A stretch of 60,379 nt of DNA from JAYPHU01 sp038127535 (GTDB lineage Bacteria > Pseudomonadota > Alphaproteobacteria > Rhodospirillales > UBA2165), in contig JAYPHU010000022.1 in assembly GCA_038127535.1 (NCBI GenBank), positions 1 to 60,379 of the forward strand. The letters run 5' to 3'. Every line of letters starts with the position of its first letter. The first letter of the stretch is position 1. Below are positions 16,323 through 24,615 of this stretch, piece after piece. Both the position numbers and the translations under genes were made by a program. Under the pieces are notes generated by a model. That model saw only the letters and a program-made list of their open reading frames with translations. It had not been told where the DNA came from and made no database searches.

Positions 16323-17306
16323 CTAAAGCCGGAACAGCTCCACGCAGTTGTCCCGGCCGACTTTATTCCGGGTTTCCTCATCGATCTCCGCATTGTCGAA
16401 CCACTCCGCCGCATGATCCATGTTCTCGAATGGCCAGTCAGCGGAGAACAGAACCCGCTCCACGCCGATTTCATTGATCGCGCAGTTCAGCGTCGGCGTA
16501 TGGAAGTTGCCGGACGTGGTCAGGTAGAAGTTGTTGCGGAAGTAATCGACGATCTTCTTTTTGGCCCGATAGTTATGCGGCTGGTCGGTCCAGGTCCACT
16601 GATTGCGGTGATCAATCCGCCACAATGAGAACGGGATTCCCTCGCCCATGTGGCCCAGGATCACCTGGAAGTTCGGATGCCGGTCGAACAAGCCGCTGCC
16701 CATCAGACGCAGCGCATGCACCGCCGTTTCCTGGCCGAACGCCCAGGTCGGGCCCAGTAGCCACGGGTTATCCTTATAGATTTGCCCGCCCACCGGGATC
16801 GGGTTGCGGGGATGGAGATAGAACGGCCGGTCGAGCCGGGCCGCCTCGGCCCAAAACTCGTCAAACTGCGGCTCGTCGTAAAAGGTCATGTCGTCTTCAC
16901 TGCCGACCTGGGAAAAGCCGTTCACCAGGGACCCGACAAAGCCCAGCTCCTCGACACAGCGGCGCAACTCCTCCGCCGCGCGCGCCGGATCCTGCAGCGG
17001 CAATGCGGAAAAGCCCAGATATCGCTTCGGGTTCTTGGCGATCTCTTCCGCCAGGAAGTCGTTGGCCCGCTGGGCGACCTCGACCGCCTGATCCGCGTCC
17101 CAGATGGCCTGGATGGCCGGGGCATTGAGGCTGAGGATGGCGATCTCGATCCCTGCGGCATCCATCTCCGCTATGCGGCGCTCCTGCATATCCAAAAGCC
17201 GTCCTTTCAGCTCGGCCCAAGTATCTTCGGGCAGAAAGCCATTGGAATCTTCGATCGTTTCCTGATTGGCGAAATGTTCTTCTAGCGCGATTTTGCCCTG
17301 CATCAA
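16323..17306 (-). CDS. Gamma-resorcylate decarboxylase-like amidohydrolase
   Basis: 327 residues (326 if the second Met is used). KIALEEHF opens the barrel; with the second Met as residue 1, Glu8 and His10 match the metal ligands of gamma-resorcylate decarboxylase. DRPFYLHPRNPIPV holds the next His ligand, LGHMGEGIPFSLWRIDHRNQ follows, and FSADWPFENMDHA gives the Asp ligand. Nearly every block matches 2,6-dihydroxybenzoate decarboxylase (Zn or Mn dependent, ACMSD superfamily), which reversibly makes resorcinol. It lies 97 bp after an Old Yellow Enzyme in the same direction, so the pair could form a small aromatic-acid operon. Substrate specificity is inferred by similarity. Confidence 0.88.
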   Translation of the reverse strand: MMQGKIALEEHFANQETIEDSNGFLPEDTWAELKGRLLDMQERRIAEMDAAGIEIAILSLNAPAIQAIWDADQAVEVAQRANDFLAEEIAKNPKRYLGFSALPLQDPARAAEELRRCVEELGFVGSLVNGFSQVGSEDDMTFYDEPQFDEFWAEAARLDRPFYLHPRNPIPVGGQIYKDNPWLLGPTWAFGQETAVHALRLMGSGLFDRHPNFQVILGHMGEGIPFSLWRIDHRNQWTWTDQPHNYRAKKKIVDYFRNNFYLTTSGNFHTPTLNCAINEIGVERVLFSADWPFENMDHAAEWFDNAEIDEETRNKVGRDNCVELFRL

Positions 17307-17403
17307 TAGGCCCTCCCCATGCGGCGCGGATGTTTGGTTTCTGACCTAAGCTTGTGAAAAACTTTAGGACCCGTGTCAATCAGGAGAGGCCGGAGAGGCT
17401 CAC

Positions 17404-18855
17404 TTATTTTCCCCAAACCGGCGCGGTCAGGCGGCGCTTGCCGTCGTCGGTCATTTTCACATTAGGCTCATCCAGTTCTTCCCGGTCCCACAATTTGCAG
17501 GTGACCACCTTGTGCTTCTGGTCCAGGCCTTCGCAATAGTTGGAGAAAGTGCAAATCCGCACCTCCTCGCCCCGGCCCATATGGACCTTGCGGAACCACT
17601 CGGGATCGGCCAGGGATTGCCGCGCCGCGCCGACGATGTCCGCATCGCCGTTCTGCAGCATCTGCTCGGCCAACTCGAACCCGTGCACCCCGCCGATGAC
17701 GGCCACCGGCGTCTCGAAGCCGGCATCCCGGGTCGCTTTGCGAATGCGGCGGCCCGGTTCAATGTTGCGCCCGAACGGCCCAAACTCGTCCGAGATATAG
17801 GCCGGCATGCACTCATAGCCACTGCGTCCGGTATACGGATACGCCGCCTCCCCCACGCCGGGCTGCTTGGCGTCGTCGAACTTGCCGCCGCGTGAGAGAG
17901 ACAGAAAATCCATCCCGGCATCGGCGAACTTCACGCCGAAATACATGGCGTCCTCGACGGTACTGCCGTCGTCCAGGCACTCGTCGCTCAGGAACCGACA
18001 TCCGACCGGGTAGTCATCGCCAACCCGCTCCCGCACCGTTTCAAACACTTCCAACGGCAAGCGCACCCGGCCCTCCAAAGACCCGCCGTAACCGTCTTCC
18101 CGTGTGTTCGTCGCCGATAGGAACGAGGCCATGGTGTAGGCGTGCGCATAGTGCAGTTCGACACCGTCTATGCCCGCTTCTTTGGCGCGTTCCGCCGCAT
18201 CGGCGAACAGACCCGGCAGGACGTCCGGCAGTTCCTGGATATGGGGCAGATGCACATCGGTCACCCGCTCCCGGTAGCCCATGCGAAGACTTTCCAGTTC
18301 CCGCGCATCGAGAATATCTTCCAGAGCCTCATCCGGCAGACCGGCGAGGTGATCCCGAACCTGTTCCTCCGGCCAGTCAGCAGCGCCCAGCTTTTCCCGC
18401 AACTCGTCGGTGACGTGCAGGAAACGCTGGATAAACTTTTCCGGCTCCAGCCGGCGGCGGATCGATAGGAAATCGATCAATTGAATAAACAGTTTGGTGT
18501 GGCCATCGCTGGCGCGCTTCACCGTGTCGGCCAGTTCCTTCAAGCCGGGGATAAATCGGTCGTGACCGATCCGCAGCAACGGCCCCGACGGAATATCCCG
18601 GATGCCGGTCGCCTCGATGACAATGCCCCCGGGCCGGCCGCGGGCGAACCCTTCGTACCAGTCCAGAACATTATCGGTGACAAAGCCATCGTCCGTTGCC
18701 CGCCAGGGCACCATCGCCGGCACCCAGGTCCGCTGTTCCAGCTCAATGGGCCCCAGTTTCACCGGGCTGAACCACAGGGAGCATTCTGCCTGTTCCTTGG
18801 TCGGCCAGGCGCCCGGCTGAGCGTCATATTTAATGCGTTCCGGCGGCTTCCACAT
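17404..18855 (-). CDS. NADH:flavin oxidoreductase (Old Yellow Enzyme family)
   Basis: 483 residues with an FMN barrel: CSLWFSPVKLGPIELEQRTWV at the N-terminus, GIDGVELHYAHAYTMASFLS, NTREDGYGGSLEGRVRLP (the OYE 'DxYGGSxExRxR' signature), PVAVIGGVHGFELAEQMLQN and DIVGAARQSLADPEW. The length exceeds simple OYEs (about 370) through an insertion around residues 140-210. The C-terminal Cys residues in ICTFSNYCEGLDQKHKVVTC could hold an iron-sulfur cluster as in 2,4-dienoyl-CoA reductase-type members, but the NADPH domain of those enzymes is missing. A 36-bp perfect palindrome begins 17 bp upstream of the start. It probably reduces an activated C=C in aromatic or ring-opened intermediates. Confidence 0.88.
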   Translation of the reverse strand: MWKPPERIKYDAQPGAWPTKEQAECSLWFSPVKLGPIELEQRTWVPAMVPWRATDDGFVTDNVLDWYEGFARGRPGGIVIEATGIRDIPSGPLLRIGHDRFIPGLKELADTVKRASDGHTKLFIQLIDFLSIRRRLEPEKFIQRFLHVTDELREKLGAADWPEEQVRDHLAGLPDEALEDILDARELESLRMGYRERVTDVHLPHIQELPDVLPGLFADAAERAKEAGIDGVELHYAHAYTMASFLSATNTREDGYGGSLEGRVRLPLEVFETVRERVGDDYPVGCRFLSDECLDDGSTVEDAMYFGVKFADAGMDFLSLSRGGKFDDAKQPGVGEAAYPYTGRSGYECMPAYISDEFGPFGRNIEPGRRIRKATRDAGFETPVAVIGGVHGFELAEQMLQNGDADIVGAARQSLADPEWFRKVHMGRGEEVRICTFSNYCEGLDQKHKVVTCKLWDREELDEPNVKMTDDGKRRLTAPVWGK

Positions 18856-18871
18856 GAGCTATTCCGATCAC

Positions 18872-18907
18872 AAGCTAAATTAGTTTAAGCTTAAACTAAT
18901 TTAGCTT
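18872..18907. repeat. Perfect 36-bp palindrome upstream of the OYE gene
   Basis: Each 18-base half reads AAGCTAAATTAGTTTAAG followed by its exact reverse complement, centred on AAGCTT at 18887-18892, with no mismatch and no loop. It begins 17 bp before the ATG of the leftward OYE gene, so it would lie in the promoter or leader. A dimeric regulator's operator is the simplest role. A strong hairpin in the mRNA leader that controls translation is the alternative. It is unlike the surrounding GC-rich DNA. Confidence 0.9.
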
Positions 18908-18974
18908 AGGCCTGAAATGATGGAAACGCCAGGGGAAATTGGTTCTCACCTGGTGAGCGTAATCTTCAACCTCT

Positions 18975-19075
18975 ACAAATTAGTCATACGCGGACCGGCC
19001 GACAGGCCGTGATCCGCGTACACACATTTTACATGGGTTCACGGATCACGGCTGCGCCGGCCCGTGGACAGCTAA
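18975..19075. repeat. Dispersed intergenic repeat, copy A
   Basis: The end TCACGGCTGCGCCGGCCCGT with its flanks (19035-19073) is nearly the same as 52632-52667 in the second copy (CACGGRTCACGGCTGCGYCG core). The left end TAGTCATACGCGGACCGG also matches the second copy at 52549-52566. The ends are partly complementary (TAGTCAT...ACAGCTA), so the element can fold back like known alphaproteobacterial REP-type repeats. Confidence 0.7.
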
Positions 19076-19201
19076 GTAAGTGTCGCATGCTTTTTGTTGT
19101 TCAAGAGCGCTTTCGGCCGCAACCGGGCCGGTCCACGCCGCCGCCATTGCAAGCAGGACAACAAATCGTAAGACCCTCAATGTTAAACGGGTAATTCCCA
19201 T
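19046..19201 (-). pseudogene. Small secreted ORF truncated by a repeat
   Basis: ATG at 19201 is preceded by GGAGTGTCCGGAG. It encodes a clear signal peptide (RVLRFVVLLAMAAAWTGPVAA), then ESALEQQKACDTYLAVH, and then runs into the dispersed repeat, where it stops after GPAQP. The last codons come from the repeat itself, so the original downstream coding sequence has been replaced. The 51-residue peptide may still be made and exported. Cys in KACDTY is the only notable residue. Function is unknown. Confidence 0.4.
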
Positions 19202-19342
19202 CTCCGGACACTCCAATGTCTATGTTTGGCATTGGACCCAGCATAGAAAATCGCCGCCGTTTAGGACTTGATTTCCGTTAAGCGCGCCAGGGGAAATTTA
19301 GGCTGAACAATCCGTGGACCATGACCGGCGGCAGATGAACCG

Positions 19343-19786
19343 CTACCTGAACTGGGTTCCGTAGAGCTCTATGTTCGACGTCATTTTGTACGGATGGGGG
19401 AATTCGTGGATGGCGCTGAAGGATTTCTGATAGCTGAACACCCAAGCGCCATAGAGGGATCCGTACCGGACTGCCTCCACCGCTATATTCGCGGCGAAAC
19501 TGGTCACAGACTCGGCACAGACCTCCAGCAGGATCGGCCCGCCATAACCGTCCACCAGACTGGGCAGGATCGCCGCGAACTCCGCGTAACTCCATGGCCA
19601 ATCGTCATCATCACTGCCCGCGCCACCTATGGCGAAGTCGTTTCCGTGACCGGTGATGCACAACGGCTCATCCGACTTTACCAACTTCAACAGTTGGATC
19701 AGTTGCGCCGTGGCCTCTTTCTGGCTGGCGCAGGACGGGAATTTGATAGCACCCCATTCTTCTGCGCCCGAACGCTCATCAAGCAC
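19343..19786 (-). CDS. Hypothetical protein with a possible caspase-like (clan CD) core
   Basis: 147 residues from GTG 19786. The stretch DEPLCITGHGNDFAIGG is followed about 40 residues later by GPILLEVCAESVTSFAAN. A His-Gly after one strand and a Cys after the next is the arrangement of caspase-like and CHAT proteases, in which these form the catalytic dyad. This rests on spacing only. In the same frame directly before the GTG is a TGA, and before that a plausible coding stretch (RVSVTEIDILNVITRDQIVME), so the true gene may be longer, with TGA where Trp (TGG) would fit. There is no signal peptide in the visible part. Confidence 0.5.
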   Translation of the reverse strand: MLDERSGAEEWGAIKFPSCASQKEATAQLIQLLKLVKSDEPLCITGHGNDFAIGGAGSDDDDWPWSYAEFAAILPSLVDGYGGPILLEVCAESVTSFAANIAVEAVRYGSLYGAWVFSYQKSFSAIHEFPHPYKMTSNIELYGTQFR

Positions 19787-20055
19787 TCATTCCATGACGA
19801 TCTGATCGCGGGTGATGACATTCAGAATGTCTATCTCCGTGACTGAAACTCTCGTTTTAATGACGCCGCAGACAAGGATCGGTGAAGTATTTTGCCGGAA
19901 CTTTAGGAATTTCAGCCGCGATCCGGAGATAGGTCTGAAATCTCATAACCAATTGATATAATTCACTATATAAATTTTTCAAAAATAAATGTTGCTATTT
20001 TGTTCTTTCTTTGCTAGAACCGGAAAATCACAACAACGGAACGAGGAAGAACTCC

Positions 20056-20151
20056 ATGTCCAAGAGAAGCTTCGCCAAGGAATTCGCGGCCATGTCGATT
20101 ATGTTCAGCGCGGCTTATGTCTGGCTGATTATCGGCTCCGCCATCAGCTAA
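20056..20151 (+). CDS. 31-residue single-pass membrane peptide
   Basis: An ATG preceded by GAGGAAG opens a short frame: MSKRSFAKEFAAMSIMFSAA then YVWLIIGSAIS and TAA. It has a basic start and one hydrophobic helix of about 18 residues, the shape of small accessory membrane peptides such as those associated with oxidases or transporters. An 11-bp inverted repeat follows 87 bp after the stop. AT-rich DNA precedes it (19965-20010), consistent with a promoter. Function is unknown. Confidence 0.6.
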   Translation: MSKRSFAKEFAAMSIMFSAAYVWLIIGSAIS

Positions 20152-20237
20152 GGTGTGAAACCAGGTTACTCCCGAGGACTCCTAAACACCCTCACCTCAC
20201 ACAGTCCTCACCCAAGTGGCCTTCGTGCCGAACAGAT

Positions 20238-20277
20238 CGGCGCCGGTGTACGGTCCCCCGCCTCCGCACCGGCGCCG
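20238..20277 (+). terminator. Terminator-like inverted repeat after the membrane peptide gene
   Basis: CGGCGCCGGTG (20238-20248) and CACCGGCGCCG (20267-20277) are perfect 11-base complements around an 18-base loop, between a rightward small gene and the leftward thioesterase. The T-tract is weak on both strands, so it may be a processing or bidirectional stop. Confidence 0.5.
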
Positions 20278-20319
20278 TCTGACTCTTCTGACAAAAATTT
20301 TAGACTATTCGTGGATGTC

Positions 20320-20712
20320 TTATTCCGGCGGCACCTGCCGGGGTTTGCCGGCCTCGTCGATCGCCACATAGGTAAATACGCCCTCGGTCACCTTCACCGG
20401 ATCATCCACGCCGTCATGGGTTTGCGCCCAAGCCTCGATCTTCACGGTGATCGACGTCCGCCCCACCTTTTGGATTTCCGTGTAGCAGCTCACCAGATTG
20501 CCCACCGGCACCGGCCGCAGAAAGGTCATTTCCTGCACCGCGATGGTGACCGTCCGCCCATGCGCCCGGCGGCCGGCGGCGATTCCCCCGGCCAGATCCA
20601 TTTGCGACATCAGCCAGCCGCCGAAGATGTCCCCGTTGGGGTTCGTGTCCTTGGGCATGGCCACGGTGGCGTTGGCCAGCAAGCCTTTCGGCGCGCTTTG
20701 TTGATCGTTCAT
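20320..20712 (-). CDS. Acyl-CoA thioesterase (YciA-type hotdog)
   Basis: 130 residues from the ATG at 20712, with GGAG eight bases upstream; the frame is open to 20778 but the extra 22 residues are not family-like. TNPNGDIFGGWLMSQMDLAG is the YciA/BFIT hotdog motif (N-x-x-G-x-xFGG-W-x-x-x-x-x-D) with the catalytic Asp. RTVTIAVQEMTFLRPVPVGN and SITVKIEAWAQ give the following strands. The enzyme would hydrolyse short to medium acyl-CoA in the cytosol. It is monocistronic and divergent from parE. Confidence 0.9.
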   Translation of the reverse strand: MNDQQSAPKGLLANATVAMPKDTNPNGDIFGGWLMSQMDLAGGIAAGRRAHGRTVTIAVQEMTFLRPVPVGNLVSCYTEIQKVGRTSITVKIEAWAQTHDGVDDPVKVTEGVFTYVAIDEAGKPRQVPPE

Positions 20713-20825
20713 AAAAATCTCCGCATTTGGCGCAGAAAAGTAGGTTGCTTGGTACAATATATTGTTATAATTCCCCAACCAACCACATTATCGTCCAATT
20801 CCGCGTAGCATACCGGTGAGCCCCC

Positions 20826-22829
20826 ATGGCCGATCTATTCGAAGACGCCCCCAAGTCTAAAAAGAAGGCGAAGTCCTATTCCGCCAAGGATATCGAGGTG
20901 CTGGAAGGGCTGGAACCGGTCCGCCGCCGGCCCGGCATGTATATCGGCGGCACTGACGACCGGGCGCTGCATCATTTGGTCGCTGAAATCCTGGACAACG
21001 CCATGGACGAGGCGGTCGCCGGCGAGGCGTCGCGCATTGATCTGGAACTCACCGCCGGCAACGAAGTTACCGTGCGGGACAACGGCCGGGGCATCCCCAC
21101 GGACCCCCACCCCAAGTTCAAGACTAAGTCTGCGCTGGAAGTGATCATGACCACGCTGCACTCGGGCGGTAAGTTCGGCGGCAAAGCGTACGAGACCTCC
21201 GGTGGTTTGCATGGCGTCGGTCTCTCGGTGGTCAACGCGCTGTCGGAAAAGCTGACCGTCGAGGTGGCACGTGACAAGAAGCTCTGGACCCAAACGTATG
21301 AGCGGGGAAAACCCAAGGGCAAGCTGAAGGACGCGGGCAAAGTCTCCAACCGGCGCGGCACCACGGTGACCTTCTCCCCCGACCCCAAGATTTTCGGCGC
21401 CAAGGCCCAGTTCCGCCCGGAAACCCTCTATCGCATGTGCCGCTCCAAGGCGTATCTCTATCGCGGCGTGGAAATCCGCTGGTCCTGCGCGGAAGACCTC
21501 CTGTCCGAGAAATCCGAGACGCCGGCGAGCGCCACCCTGCACTTCCCCGGTGGGCTCAAAGACTATCTGGATACGGTCCTGGACGAGCGCAAAACCCTCA
21601 CCCCCGGCCCGTTTTCCGGGCAAGCCAAGCTGAACGGCAGCTCCGGCACGGTGGAATGGGCCGTCGCCTGGCCCGAGGATGAGGACGAGTTCTTCAATTC
21701 CTACTGCAATACCGTGCCGACGCCGCTGGGCGGCACCCACGAAGCGGGCCTGCGCGGCGCGCTGACTAAGGGGTTGCGCGGCTATGGGGACCTGATCAAG
21801 AACAAGCAGGCCGCCAAGATCATGGCCGATGACGTGCTCGGCGGCGCGGCGGTCATGCTGTCCGTCTTCATTCCCGATCCGCAGTTCCAAGGTCAGACCA
21901 AGGAAAAGCTGGCCACGGTGGAGGCGACCAAACTGGTGGAAACCTCGGTCGGCGATCACTTCGACCATTGGCTGTCGGGCGATCCGGAAACCGCCAAACG
22001 CCTCCTGGAACACGTGGTCGAACGCAGCCTGATCCGCCAGAAGAAGCGCCAGGAAAAGACCCTGAAGCGCCAATCCGCCACCAAGCGTGTGCGCCTGCCG
22101 GGCAAACTGTCCGATTGCAGCCAGCGCTCCCGGGAAAACACCGAACTGTTCATCGTCGAGGGCGACAGCGCCGGCGGCTCTGCCAAGCAGGGCCGCAACC
22201 GGGCGACGCAGGCCGTCCTGCCGCTCCGGGGCAAGATCCTAAACGTCGCCAGCGCCACCGCCGACAAGATGCAGGCCAACCAGGAAATCAACGATCTGAT
22301 GGAGGCCTTGGGCTGCGGCACCGGGGCCCGCTACCGGGAAGACGATCTGCGCTACGACAAGATCATCATCATGACGGATGCCGATGTCGACGGCGCGCAC
22401 ATCGCCTCCCTACTCATGACATTTTTCTTTAAGGAAATTCCCGAACTTATTGAAAGTGGTCACTTATTTTTGGCGCAACCGCCCCTCTACCGGCTCAGCC
22501 AGGGCGGCAAAACCTTGTATGCCATGGACGATGTCCACAAGGACGTCCTGATCGAGAAAGAGTTTGACGGCCGCAGCAAGATCGAGATCAGCCGGTTTAA
22601 GGGCTTAGGCGAAATGCCGCCGGCCCAGCTCAAGGAAACGGCGATGAATCCGGAGACGCGGACATTGCTCCGGATCACCCTGCCGCTCCGCCACACCGAC
22701 GATGAAAAGAAAGAAGCCAAGCAGACGGCGGACCTGGTGGAGCAGCTCATGGGCCGCAAACCGGAACTCCGCCTCGCCTTCATCCAGAAACACGCCGCCG
22801 AACTGGAAGACGCGTTACTGGATGTTTAG
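20826..22829 (+). CDS. parE: DNA topoisomerase IV subunit B
   Basis: 667 residues, the usual ParE length. The GHKL ATPase domain shows ILDNAMDEAVAGEA (Mg-binding Asn), DNGRGIPTDPHPK and TSGGLHGVGLSVVNALSEK. The transducer domain follows, then the TOPRIM domain with ELFIVEGDSAGGSAKQGRNR and MTDADVDGAHIASLLMTFFF (Glu and DxD for metal). The C-terminal ARFKGLGEMPPAQLKET-like segment (reads SRFKGLGEMPPAQLKETAMN) completes the B subunit. GyrB is excluded by the absence of the long GyrB insert and by PGMYIGGTDDRALHHLV, the ParE form. It works with ParC, not in the window, in decatenating daughter chromosomes. Confidence 0.96.
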   Translation: MADLFEDAPKSKKKAKSYSAKDIEVLEGLEPVRRRPGMYIGGTDDRALHHLVAEILDNAMDEAVAGEASRIDLELTAGNEVTVRDNGRGIPTDPHPKFKTKSALEVIMTTLHSGGKFGGKAYETSGGLHGVGLSVVNALSEKLTVEVARDKKLWTQTYERGKPKGKLKDAGKVSNRRGTTVTFSPDPKIFGAKAQFRPETLYRMCRSKAYLYRGVEIRWSCAEDLLSEKSETPASATLHFPGGLKDYLDTVLDERKTLTPGPFSGQAKLNGSSGTVEWAVAWPEDEDEFFNSYCNTVPTPLGGTHEAGLRGALTKGLRGYGDLIKNKQAAKIMADDVLGGAAVMLSVFIPDPQFQGQTKEKLATVEATKLVETSVGDHFDHWLSGDPETAKRLLEHVVERSLIRQKKRQEKTLKRQSATKRVRLPGKLSDCSQRSRENTELFIVEGDSAGGSAKQGRNRATQAVLPLRGKILNVASATADKMQANQEINDLMEALGCGTGARYREDDLRYDKIIIMTDADVDGAHIASLLMTFFFKEIPELIESGHLFLAQPPLYRLSQGGKTLYAMDDVHKDVLIEKEFDGRSKIEISRFKGLGEMPPAQLKETAMNPETRTLLRITLPLRHTDDEKKEAKQTADLVEQLMGRKPELRLAFIQKHAAELEDALLDV

Positions 22830-22832
22830 GAG

Positions 22833-23783
22833 TTAGAGTCCCTTATCCTCCTCAACCCCCAGCATCAGGTTGAGGCACTGCACCGCCTGGCCAGATGCGC
22901 CTTTGCCCAGATTGTCCAAGACGGCGGTGACCACCGCCTGGCCCCGCGCCTCATTCCCGAACACATAAATCTTCATCTCGTTGGTACCGTTGAGCGCCTC
23001 CGGGTCCAGGTGTGCCGCCATATCGTCGGTTTCCGCCAGATCGGCGACGGTCACGAACTTTTGCCCCGCATAGTGATTCGCCAGCGCGGCGTGGATATCC
23101 GCCGGGGTTGGTTTGCCCGGCAGCGCCCAAAGCTGCAGCGGCACGGAGACGATCATCCCCTGGGCGTAGCGCCCGACGCTGGGCACGAACAGCGGGCGGT
23201 TGTTGAGCCCGCCGAGCACCCGGATTTCCTCGGTATGCTTGTGTTCCAGGCCCAATCCATAGAGGTAGAAAGCGCTATCGGTGTGGTTGGCGGCGCTGTC
23301 GTCCTCGAAGGCGGCGATCAGGGTCTTACCGCCGCCGGAATAACCCGACACCGCATTGATGGTCACCGGATGATCCGCCGGGATCAGGCCGCGCGCCGTC
23401 AGCGGATGCAGCATGGCGATGGAACCGCAGGCATAACACCCCGGATTGGTGACCCGCATGGATTTGGCGATCTCGTCCCGCCGGCCGGGCCCGTACTCCG
23501 GAAAGCCGAAGGTCCAGTCCGGATCGGTCCGATATGCAATGGAGGCGTCAATCACCCGCGCCGAGTTGCTGTCGATCAGCGATACCGCCTCCCGCGACGC
23601 ATCATCGGGCAGGCAGAGGATGGAGACGTCGGCCGAATTCAGCGCGTCCCGGCGGACGTCAATATCCTTGCGCTTATCGTCGCCCAGATGGATCAGGTTG
23701 ATGTCGTCCCTCCCCCGCAGCCGCTCCAGAATCTGCAGGCCGGTCGTCCCGGCTTCGCCGTCGATGAAAATGGTCGCGCTCAT
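22833..23783 (-). CDS. argC: N-acetyl-gamma-glutamyl-phosphate reductase, type 2
   Basis: 316 residues. IFIDGEAGTTGLQILERL is the NADP-binding start of the short (type 2) ArgC. VTNPGCYACGSIAMLHPL carries the catalytic Cys, and GYSGGGKTLIAAFED follows. GLEHKHTEEIRVL holds the His that acts as general base. The enzyme converts N-acetylglutamyl phosphate to the semialdehyde, step three of arginine synthesis. It converges with parE, their stops 4 bp apart, and no arg neighbours are present. Confidence 0.94.
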   Translation of the reverse strand: MSATIFIDGEAGTTGLQILERLRGRDDINLIHLGDDKRKDIDVRRDALNSADVSILCLPDDASREAVSLIDSNSARVIDASIAYRTDPDWTFGFPEYGPGRRDEIAKSMRVTNPGCYACGSIAMLHPLTARGLIPADHPVTINAVSGYSGGGKTLIAAFEDDSAANHTDSAFYLYGLGLEHKHTEEIRVLGGLNNRPLFVPSVGRYAQGMIVSVPLQLWALPGKPTPADIHAALANHYAGQKFVTVADLAETDDMAAHLDPEALNGTNEMKIYVFGNEARGQAVVTAVLDNLGKGASGQAVQCLNLMLGVEEDKGL

Positions 23784-23918
23784 AATTACTACTCAACATC
23801 CAACCAGGGCCGCTTGATAGCACCAAGTTCCAAAAATTGCGACACCGATCCACAAAAATGTGACTTTCCCAGCGCTCGAAGTCGCGCGAAGATACGTTTG
23901 AACTGGCAGAGACTTACC

Positions 23919-24383
23919 ATGCACGAGATCGAAAACGCCGCTCACGTGTCAGTCGGCAGAGCTACAGGCTTCGCCGGCTTGGCCATATTCTGCCTGATGT
24001 TCGGCCTGGCGTTCGAGCCGGCGCTGGCGGCGCGCACCGGCGGCATTTGCTGTTTTTTCGTCGCCGGCATTCTCTGGGGCTATGGTTATTTAGCCAAGCG
24101 TCGGCCTTATAATCGGACCGAGCTGTGGCTGATCCTTCCCAAGGACAAGCGCCCGCCGGACGGCATCGCGCAAAAAGTCATCGGCCAGGTGCTGTCCGAC
24201 ACCTACGCCTGGTACGCCAAGCAGGCCGCGCTGATCGCCCTGGTGTTCGTGGCGGCGGGGCTGATCCTGAAGGTCTGGCCAGTCTTCGATTCTTCGGCGA
24301 CAGCCGCACCCAAGATCGGCCACCCGGTCTACGTAATTGAGGCCGCCGGGCCCAAATCAAAGCCCCGCCCAACCTTTCCTTAA
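23919..24383 (+). CDS. Small membrane protein, unknown function
   Basis: 154 residues from ATG 23919; the frame is open far upstream, but that part is the antisense of argC. Helix one is GFAGLAIFCLMFGLAFEPALA, helix two GGICCFFVAGILWGYGYLA and helix three, after a Pro/Lys-rich loop (TELWLILPKDKRPPDGIAQK), QAALIALVFVAAGLILKVW. The C-terminus is Ala/Pro-rich. Three helices with a central cytosolic loop suit a DUF-type inner-membrane protein. No motif names a function. Confidence 0.7.
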   Translation: MHEIENAAHVSVGRATGFAGLAIFCLMFGLAFEPALAARTGGICCFFVAGILWGYGYLAKRRPYNRTELWLILPKDKRPPDGIAQKVIGQVLSDTYAWYAKQAALIALVFVAAGLILKVWPVFDSSATAAPKIGHPVYVIEAAGPKSKPRPTFP

Positions 24384-24615
24384 ACGCCCCCCTGCCCTGC
24401 GGGAATTGCATTTGACATCACAGGCCATGAGGTGTTCTCTGAACTCTCGCACGCCCGGATGAACCGTTATCTGCCGGCTCATTATCCCGGGGCCGACTTT
24501 GTCGTCCGCCCGTGCAACTTAAATCTTTGCGTCGTGATACCTGCGGCGGCCCTTCGGCCATTGTGCGTGGAACCTGTTCCTTCCGTTGCGACAGAGATCA
24601 GTCGAGGGTTCGGGA

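Noticed and set aside
18872..18907. The 36-bp palindrome as a terminator
   Set aside because: No loop, no T-tract, and it lies just upstream of a start codon rather than after a gene.
20835..22073. Large minus-strand ORF (412 codons)
   Set aside because: Shadow of parE; no start signal and no recognisable domain.
23010..23918. N-terminal extension of the 24-kb membrane protein
   Set aside because: It is antisense to argC, which is certain; the real start is ATG 23919.
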